From the NCBI GenBank assembly GCA_947630155.1, contig CANRGM010000031.1:1-11989 (forward strand): a stretch of 11,989 bases of DNA, in the 5' to 3' direction. The translations under genes were made by a program, and so were the position numbers. This stretch comes from an uncultured Clostridia bacterium. Lineage in GTDB: Bacteria > Bacillota > Clostridia > TANB77 > CAG-508. Positions 1-4,831 of this stretch are shown here, in pieces (within the stretch, counting starts at the first letter, position 1; each line of letters opens with the position of its first letter). A model generated the notes under the pieces. It was not told where the DNA came from. It worked only from the letters and a program-made list of their open reading frames with translations, and did not search any database.

Positions 1-117
1 CCAATCAATCCAGAGACAAGAGAAAAAATAGAAAAAGCTATTTTTGAAGCATATGAAAATGCTCCAGAGCCAGAAGAAACAGCTGCAGCTGAAGATTCTG
101 AAGAAGTAGCAGAATAA
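1..117 (+). CDS. spoVG: SpoVG family protein, C-terminal end (5' part outside the window)
   Basis: The first 38 codons in frame 1 run to a double stop (TAA TAA). They read PINPETREKIEKAIFEAYEN followed by an acidic tail rich in Glu, Ala and Pro. The first part matches the conserved end of SpoVG, which in Bacillus reads PINS-x-TRGKIQDAVLxEY. SpoVG proteins are small (about 85-100 residues) site-specific nucleic-acid-binding regulators. They were first known from sporulation septation and are also linked to capsule, virulence and cell-wall control in non-sporulating Firmicutes. The acidic tail of about 18 residues is longer than in the Bacillus protein, but such tails are common in clostridial members. 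Only the C-terminal third is visible, so the DNA-binding core cannot be checked. A good intrinsic terminator follows within 6 bases of the stop, so the gene ends its transcription unit. Confidence 0.8.
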   Translation, partial: PINPETREKIEKAIFEAYENAPEPEETAAAEDSEEVAE

Positions 118-122
118 TAAAT

Positions 123-156
123 AAAAAGATGCTTACATTGTTAAGCATCTTTTTTT
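123..156 (+). terminator. Intrinsic terminator of spoVG
   Basis: A perfect 13-bp stem (AAAAAGATGCTTA at 123-135, TAAGCATCTTTTT at 142-154) with the 6-base loop CATTGT runs straight into a T tract. The A-rich left arm mirrors the T tract, so it could also work in the other direction for the minus-strand gene at 217-546. Confidence 0.9.
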
Positions 157-187
157 ATATGAATTATTTTTTTATTTGTAAATGATT

Positions 188-209
188 AGGAGCCTCTTGT
201 GAGGCTCCT
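188..209 (-). terminator. Hairpin behind the 109-codon minus-strand gene
   Basis: A perfect 9-bp GC-rich stem (AGGAGCCTC / GAGGCTCCT) with the loop TTGT begins 7 bases beyond the stop codon of the minus-strand gene. There is no run of T directly after it on the minus strand, so it is a weak terminator or a 3'-protecting hairpin. The bidirectional terminator at 123-156 lies about 30 bases further on and may complete termination. Confidence 0.6.
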
Positions 210-216
210 GTTGGAG

Positions 217-546
217 TTATGCGACATTGTACCGGTCCAGAAATTCCTGAACAGAGCAAGAATACTCAACATCCTCATTTCTGAGAACCGGATTCTTTGC
301 CAGCATATGACTTACGAAGTCATCCAACGCATGGAAATACTCATCCAAGCTGCATGCAAACCGAAGAACAAATATATCACTGCCTTCTGATGCACAGAAA
401 TCAATGAGTTTGCATCTCATTTCCATTGGGAGAATCTCCAGTAAATTGTTGGCTTCAGAGAGATGAACTGCGACTAGTGTGCAGTCAACGCCCTCCCGAA
501 TTTCCAAGTCAGAGATGATGATTTCGTTTTGTCTCGAGTTTTTCAT
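217..546 (-). CDS. Orphan 109-residue soluble protein of unknown function, probably acquired
   Basis: I do not recognise this protein. It starts at ATG (544-546 on the plus strand), with a strong GGAGGAG site 8 bases upstream (555-561) and a consensus promoter behind it, so it is very likely a real gene. The product is 109 residues, acidic, and has no signal peptide or membrane segment. By eye it alternates beta strands (around residues 8-17, 22-30, 56-65) with amphipathic helices (around 32-53 and 66-83), suggesting a small alpha/beta fold. It has five Cys (22, 45, 51, 65, 96) in no recognised metal-binding pattern. Composition is unlike its neighbours: sampled lines are 40-43% GC against about 28% in the ABC gene, and it uses CTG, ATC and GCG-type codons rare elsewhere in the window. 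This suggests recent transfer. It stands alone, divergent from the downstream genes. Confidence 0.75.
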   Translation of the reverse strand: MKNSRQNEIIISDLEIREGVDCTLVAVHLSEANNLLEILPMEMRCKLIDFCASEGSDIFVLRFACSLDEYFHALDDFVSHMLAKNPVLRNEDVEYSCSVQEFLDRYNVA

Positions 547-574
547 TTTGAAAACTCCTCCTTTTTTTAAATTA

Positions 575-588
575 GGTAAATAATTACC
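575..588. promoter_or_regulatory. Candidate operator (GGTAA/TTACC inverted repeat)
   Basis: GGTAA-ATAA-TTACC is an inverted repeat placed just after the expected transcription start of the minus-strand gene, where a repressor would block it. A similar GGTAA-AC-TTACC repeat lies upstream of asnB (7662-7673). No matching regulator is visible, so function is inference. Confidence 0.3.
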
Positions 589-599
589 CTATACTATAC

Positions 600-628
600 A
601 TAATACCATAAAACAACAAAAAAGTCAA
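600..628 (-). promoter_or_regulatory. Sigma-A-type promoter for the 109-codon gene
   Basis: On the minus strand TTGACT (-35, plus coordinates 623-628) and TATTAT (-10, 600-605) are separated by 17 bases. Expected start is near 593, leaving a leader of about 47 bases before the ATG. Confidence 0.7.
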
Positions 629-640
629 TATATGTATAAT

Positions 641-654
641 TTTTGTATACAAAA
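641..654. promoter_or_regulatory. 14-base perfect palindrome between two divergent promoters
   Basis: TTTTGTATACAAAA is a perfect palindrome. It lies between the -35 box of the minus-strand promoter (623-628) and the -35 box of the plus-strand promoter (659-664). That position suits a dimeric regulator acting on both, but AT-rich DNA produces short palindromes by chance. Confidence 0.4.
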
Positions 655-658
655 TAGG

Positions 659-688
659 TTGACATTTATTAACTTATTTTGATATAAT
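659..688 (+). promoter_or_regulatory. Consensus promoter for the 5S-like RNA and possibly the ABC operon
   Basis: TTGACA (659-664) and TATAAT (683-688) are both perfect consensus hexamers with an 18-base spacer. Expected start is near 693-697, exactly where the 5S-like stem begins. It is the strongest promoter I see in the window and is typical in quality of stable RNA promoters. Confidence 0.8.
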
Positions 689-692
689 TCGA

Positions 693-750
693 CTATTGTA
701 GAGAGATACCTGTTCTCATTCCGAACACAGAAGCCAAACTCTATTAATAG
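693..750 (+). rRNA. 5S rRNA-like fragment (beta arm only), pseudogene or small 5S-derived RNA
   Basis: The stretch 705-735 carries the most conserved part of 5S rRNA (CCTGTTCTCATTCCGAACAC, then AGAAGCCAA). This is helix III with loops B and C. Flanking it, TAGAG (699-703) and CTCTA (739-743) form helix II. CTATT (693-697) with AATAG (746-750) extends the stem further than in normal 5S. Helix I and the helix IV/V gamma arm expected of a 115-120-base 5S are not recognisable, and no 16S or 23S gene is in the window. Read plainly, this is a truncated 5S remnant. However, the preserved pairing and the consensus promoter ending exactly at its 5' base make a transcribed 5S-derived small RNA possible. 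Confidence 0.6.
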
Positions 751-1083
751 ATTTATATGATTATTGTTACTTAAACATTAACATAAATGCTATTAAAGAA
801 TCTACAAAAATCAATAATAATTTAATCATATATGCCAGATATGTATTTAACATATTTGGTGTTTTCGCATCTTATTTTAACATCTATAAAATATAACCCA
901 ATTTTATAAATGAATTTAGTAATGTTTAATAACAAAATTATATAAAAAAAAGTTAGGAGGTAGGTTATCAAATTAATTTTAAGTAAATTAATTAGAAACA
1001 CAAGAATAAGTTAGTACATAGCAAAATACTATATTAATTTTTACTGAAAAAGAATAAAAATATCAAAGAGGGAGGGGAATTTT
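751..1083 (+). other. AT-rich leader before the ABC genes, with possible stem-loops
   Basis: No convincing gene lies here. Two possible RNA hairpins follow the 5S-like arm: TATATGATT (754-762) with AATCATATA (824-832), and CCAGATATG (835-843) with CATATTTGG (851-859, one G-U pair). The latter is followed by TGTTTT, a poor terminator tail. A further AT-only inverted repeat is AATTAATTT (971-979) with AAATTAATT (985-993). An AGGAGG (955-960) is not followed by a usable start codon. I see no second clear promoter, so the ABC genes may be read from 659-688 or from a non-consensus promoter in this leader. Confidence 0.4.
1071..1077 (+). promoter_or_regulatory. Ribosome binding site fixing the TTG start of the first ABC gene
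   Basis: GGAGGGG lies 6 bases before the TTG at 1084. The next in-frame ATG is codon 36, inside the first membrane region, so the TTG start is the credible one. Confidence 0.8.
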
Positions 1084-2832
1084 TTGAATAAAATACTTAA
1101 AAATCTAATAAAAAAACACACTATTTTGTTAATAATAGAAATCATTCTTATAGGTGTAAACATTTATTTACTAACAGTTCCTTCAAAAATGCTAGGCCAA
1201 ATAATTGATTTTTTGTATGATATAAGTTTAAATAAACAAAGCATAATGAAGGCAACTTATATTTTATTGGGAATTTGTGTGCTTATATTGATTTCAAGAG
1301 TTGTCTGGAAAATGATAGATGCAAAAATTTCAAGAAATATAGTTAAAGAATTAAGAGACAGATTGTTTGAAAAGATGTTAAAAACTGATGTCGCAAAAAT
1401 ACAAACATTGAAAAATGGAGATATTATGTCTCACTTTGTAAGAGATATTAATCAGGTGAGAAAGTTTCTATCAAATGCAATTACATTATCTGTAAGGTTT
1501 GTATTAAATTTTGCAATTGTAGCTTATACTATGATTCAATCAACAAATATTAAATTAACTATAGTTGGATTATGTCCAATAGTAATTAGCATTATTCTAA
1601 TTTTGCTAACAATAAAGAAATTAGAGAGAAATTATAATGAGGCTAGAGTGAAATTTACTGAGTTATCTGAATATGTGCAAGAAAGTACAGACAGTATACG
1701 TACTACTAAGGCTTATGTTGGTGAGAAAAATCAATATGATGAATTTATGAATAAAAATACAGATTTAAAAAATATTGATTTAAAAGTAATTACAAGTGAA
1801 ACCATGCTAGGTATATACACTAATATGGGAATTGGATTAGGTATGGGTATGGCAATTTTATTTGGAAGTAATATGGTGCTAAATAATCAAATCACTGTAG
1901 GAGATTTTGTTGCTTTTAATGGTTATATGTTAATATTGCAGCAGCCAATTAGATGGATTCCTTGGATGATTAAACATTTTAAAAAGTATCAGGTTTCGTA
2001 TAAGAGATTAGATGATATGTTTAAAATGAAGGAAGAAAAAGTTTTGATTGATAGTTCTAATTCGGAAAAGCTAAAGGGAGATATTGAAATTAATAATTTG
2101 ACATATAAGTATCCGGAAAGTAGTGAAAATGTTTTAGAAAATATCAATATTAGTATAAAGTCTGGAAAGTCTTTAGGAATAATTGGTGTGATAGGTAGTG
2201 GTAAGACGACTTTGATGAATTTGCTACTTAAATTATATAAGGTTCCTAATGGAAATATTTTTATTGATGGTAGAGATATTAATGAAATTCAAACTGATAC
2301 TATAAGGAATAATATTTGCTACATTACTCAGGATAATTTTCTATTTTCAACTTCTCTTAAGGAAAATATTAATTTATTTAGAGATATTTATGATGAAGAT
2401 GAGATTATGGAAAGTACGAAATCTTCTATGATTTATGATGAGATTAAGGAAATGTCTGATGGTATTAATACTATAATAGGTGAAAAAGGTATTGATTTAT
2501 CTGGTGGACAGAAACAAAGGGTAGTTATTTCAAGGGCTTTTTTGAATGATAGTAGTATTTTAATTTTTGATGATACTTTTTCTGCTTTGGATAATAGGAC
2601 TGAGGAGAGTTTACTTAGAAATATTAGAAGGCTTACTGAGAATAAGACTTGTATTATTATTTCTAATAGAATTTCTGATATTAAGCATTGTGATGAAATT
2701 GTGGTTTTGGAGCATGGAAAGATTGTTGAGAGAGGTATTCATAGAGATTTGTTGGCTTTGAAGAATAAGTATTATGAGTTTTATAAGAATCAGGCAGAGA
2801 AGAGTAGGGGGAGGATGTCTATTTTGGATTAG
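1084..2832 (+). CDS. ABC exporter half-transporter, subunit with degenerate Walker B and H-loop
   Basis: A 582-residue half-transporter with the usual order: six-helix membrane domain (about residues 12-315), then nucleotide-binding domain. Visible motifs are Walker A GVIGSGKTT (368-376), Q-loop Gln416, an intact LSGGQ signature (472-476), Walker B ILIFDD (492-497) and D-loop SALD (500-503). Two catalytic positions are altered: the Glu after Walker B is Asp497, and the H-loop His is Asn528 (SNR in place of AHR). Such changes mark the degenerate-site subunit of heterodimeric exporters such as TM287/288, LmrCD and BmrCD. The partner is the next gene, 56 bases downstream. There is no N-terminal C39 peptidase domain, so it is not a bacteriocin-processing type. 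Substrate (drug, lipid or peptide) cannot be told. Codon use changes strongly along the gene, from AAA/ATA at the start to AAG/ATT/TTG at the end. Confidence 0.93.
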   Translation: MNKILKNLIKKHTILLIIEIILIGVNIYLLTVPSKMLGQIIDFLYDISLNKQSIMKATYILLGICVLILISRVVWKMIDAKISRNIVKELRDRLFEKMLKTDVAKIQTLKNGDIMSHFVRDINQVRKFLSNAITLSVRFVLNFAIVAYTMIQSTNIKLTIVGLCPIVISIILILLTIKKLERNYNEARVKFTELSEYVQESTDSIRTTKAYVGEKNQYDEFMNKNTDLKNIDLKVITSETMLGIYTNMGIGLGMGMAILFGSNMVLNNQITVGDFVAFNGYMLILQQPIRWIPWMIKHFKKYQVSYKRLDDMFKMKEEKVLIDSSNSEKLKGDIEINNLTYKYPESSENVLENINISIKSGKSLGIIGVIGSGKTTLMNLLLKLYKVPNGNIFIDGRDINEIQTDTIRNNICYITQDNFLFSTSLKENINLFRDIYDEDEIMESTKSSMIYDEIKEMSDGINTIIGEKGIDLSGGQKQRVVISRAFLNDSSILIFDDTFSALDNRTEESLLRNIRRLTENKTCIIISNRISDIKHCDEIVVLEHGKIVERGIHRDLLALKNKYYEFYKNQAEKSRGRMSILD

Positions 2833-2837
2833 TTTGT

Positions 2838-2870
2838 GCTTTTGCAAGGAGCCGTCAAAAAATTTAGTAT
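2838..2870 (+). repeat. Lone half-site of the intergenic repeat family
   Basis: GCTTTTGCAAGGAGCCGTC followed by AAAAAATTTAG closely matches the left edge of the large inverted repeat at 11471-11497 (GCTTTTGCAGGGGGCCGTC, then TAAAAAATTA). Unlike that copy it has no complementary arm nearby, since the second ABC gene begins at 2889. It may be a solo end or a remnant. Confidence 0.5.
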
Positions 2871-2888
2871 GAGTAGGGGGTATGGATA

Positions 2889-4631
2889 ATGAAAAATAAG
2901 ACATTTGAGAGAGTAAAGAAAATGGTTAGGCCGTATATGAAGACTGTTGTTTTGGTTACTATTTTGGCTATTTTTATTGATGTTTTGGCTTTGGTGAAAC
3001 CATATATTGTTAGTGTTTTAATTGATGATTTCCTAGAGAAGGGGGTTAGTCATAGAGAGTTCTTGTCTACTACCATGATTGCTTTTATATATATTGGTTT
3101 GGTTTGTTTAGAGAATTTTTTTGATTATTTTAATAGTACAAGGACTAATATTGTTGGTGAGAGCGTTGTTTTTGATTTAAGAAATAAGTTATATTATTTC
3201 ATGGAAAAGGCTAGTGTTAGGTTTCATGATAAGGTTCCATCAGGTACCTTGTTTGTTAGAATTATAAGTGATACAGAAGATGTGTATGCTTTGTTTAGTG
3301 ATGTTATTACTACTTTTGTGAAAGATGTCTTTATTATAGTTGGGTTGCTAATTGTAATGGTTTATATAAGTTTTAAATTATCATTAGTTAGTGTTATTAT
3401 AATTCCTTTAATTATTATTACATCAATAGTTTTAACTAAATTATTGAACAAGACTTATGCTGCTGTTAAAGTGGTTAGAACAAAATTAAATATATTTTTT
3501 GCTGAGTCAATCTATGGCTTGAAAGTTATAAAAATATTTAATAGACAGAAAGAAAAACAGAGAGAGTGCGAAACAATTACGGGAGAATTTAGAGATACAA
3601 TAAAGCCAGTTGGTTTGTATCAAGGTTTGTTACCAGCAATTATGGAGTTGATTCAAAATTTGGGTATAGCAATTGTTATATGGGCAGTTGTTAATAAATG
3701 GATTGGCGAATCTTTAGATGTTGGTGTAATTTATATGTTTGTTACATATTTGAAAAATTTATTTGACCCTATTAATAGAATTATTGAAAATGTTGAGGTT
3801 GTGGAAGAAGCAGTTACTTCAATAGATAAAATATATGAGATTTTGGAAAAAGAAGAATTTATTGAAGATTTTGATAGTGGAAAACATGTGGATAAAATCA
3901 AAGGAAAAATTGAGTTTAAGAATGTTTGGTTTGCGTATGAAAATGAAAATTGGATTTTGAAAGATGTTAGTTTTACTATTGAACCTGGTGAAAGTGTGGC
4001 TTTAGTAGGAAAAACTGGTTCTGGGAAAACTACTATTACTAATCTGATAAATAAATTTTATACTATTCAAAAAGGTGAGATTTTGATTGATGGTGTTAAT
4101 ATAAATGATATTAATTTAGCTGATTTGAGAAGGAATATTGGTACTATTTTACAAGATCCTTTTATATTTGCTAAATCTATAAAAGATAATATTAAATTGT
4201 TTAATAATATTGATGATGTAAACATAAAAAATGCAATTAGTATGTCATCTGCAGATAAGTTTGTGAATAATTTAGAACATGGTATTGATGAGATTGCTAG
4301 AGAACGTGGTAATTCGTTTTCGGCTGGAGAGAAACAATTGCTTGCATTTGCAAGAATTTTTGCTTTAAATCCTTCTGTATTTATATTGGATGAGGCGACT
4401 GCTAATATTGATACAACGACTGAGCAGTTGATACAGGAGTCTGTTGATAGGCTTTCAGCTGAAAAAACTTCTATTTTTATAGCACATAGATTGGCAACTA
4501 TTGTGAATGTGGATAAGATTATTGTGCTTAGCAATGGTGAGATTGTGGAGCAAGGAAATCATGAGAAACTTGTAAAGACTGGTGGGTATTATAGTAAGTT
4601 GTATAGTGCTTATTATAATAGTTTGTTGTAA
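2889..4631 (+). CDS. ABC exporter half-transporter, subunit with the catalytic Walker B and degenerate signature
   Basis: A 580-residue half-transporter: membrane domain (about 18-300), then nucleotide-binding domain. Motifs are Walker A GKTGSGKTT (374-382), Q-loop Gln422, Walker B VFILDE with catalytic Glu502, and H-loop His533 (AHR). The signature is FSAGE (477-481) instead of LSGGQ. Its defects therefore complement those of the upstream subunit. This Walker A/B/H set with the partner's LSGGQ makes one competent ATP site, while the partner's altered Walker B with FSAGE makes the degenerate one. This is the pattern of LmrCD/TM287-288-type heterodimers. The ATG at 2889 is preceded by GTAGGGGG 8 bases upstream; an ATG at 2882 is out of frame and meets a stop after five codons. 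It would act in the cytoplasmic membrane as an ATP-driven exporter of unknown substrate. Confidence 0.93.
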   Translation: MKNKTFERVKKMVRPYMKTVVLVTILAIFIDVLALVKPYIVSVLIDDFLEKGVSHREFLSTTMIAFIYIGLVCLENFFDYFNSTRTNIVGESVVFDLRNKLYYFMEKASVRFHDKVPSGTLFVRIISDTEDVYALFSDVITTFVKDVFIIVGLLIVMVYISFKLSLVSVIIIPLIIITSIVLTKLLNKTYAAVKVVRTKLNIFFAESIYGLKVIKIFNRQKEKQRECETITGEFRDTIKPVGLYQGLLPAIMELIQNLGIAIVIWAVVNKWIGESLDVGVIYMFVTYLKNLFDPINRIIENVEVVEEAVTSIDKIYEILEKEEFIEDFDSGKHVDKIKGKIEFKNVWFAYENENWILKDVSFTIEPGESVALVGKTGSGKTTITNLINKFYTIQKGEILIDGVNINDINLADLRRNIGTILQDPFIFAKSIKDNIKLFNNIDDVNIKNAISMSSADKFVNNLEHGIDEIARERGNSFSAGEKQLLAFARIFALNPSVFILDEATANIDTTTEQLIQESVDRLSAEKTSIFIAHRLATIVNVDKIIVLSNGEIVEQGNHEKLVKTGGYYSKLYSAYYNSLL

Positions 4632-4689
4632 AATTTGTTTTTGTGTCAAATCTAGGGTAATTTGAATAGTATGTAATAGGGATTATTTA

Positions 4690-4776
4690 GTGCTTTTACA
4701 GTAGGGCATTCAAAGTAGATATTATGTAAAAACAGAGTATATATACTACATAATATCTACTTTGAATTACTTTACA
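4690..4776 (+). repeat. Intergenic inverted repeat H1 (20-bp perfect stem)
   Basis: A perfect 20-bp inverted repeat (4709-4728 and 4747-4766) encloses an 18-base loop. The left outer flank, GTGCTTTTACAGTAGGGC, resembles those of the repeats at 2838 and 11469, and the outer flanks pair imperfectly with each other. No T tract follows, so it is not an ordinary intrinsic terminator, though it could slow or end transcription from the ABC genes. The rest of the gap 4632-4831 holds no gene. Confidence 0.75.
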
Positions 4777-4817
4777 GAAATTGTGTTCTTAGCACTAAGT
4801 AAGAGCTAAAAACTGAG

Positions 4818-4823
4818 AAGGAG
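4818..4823 (+). promoter_or_regulatory. Ribosome binding site deciding the start of the surface-protein gene
   Basis: AAGGAG lies only 2 bases before an in-frame TTG (4826) but 8 bases before the ATG at 4832. The spacing favours ATG at 4832, shortening the longest possible product by two residues. Confidence 0.75.
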
Positions 4824-4831
4824 ATTTGAAT

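Noticed and set aside
955..1014. Possible 15-codon peptide after AGGAGG in the ABC leader
   Set aside because: The only well-spaced first codon is ATC, not a usual start, and the short AT-rich frame has no other support.
4067..4534. 155-codon open frame on the minus strand inside the second ABC gene
   Set aside because: It is antisense to the conserved ATPase motifs, has no ribosome binding site, and its Ser/Ile-rich translation is typical of a shadow frame; the 163-codon frame at 6328-6819 is the same case.
4695..4725. Promoter for the surface-protein gene with TTTACA and TATTAT
   Set aside because: The spacer would be 19 bases and the -10 lies inside the H1 stem; too weak to call.
4826..4831. 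TTG at 4826 as start of the surface-protein gene
   Set aside because: It is only 2 bases from the ribosome binding site; the ATG at 4832 has the normal 8-base spacing.
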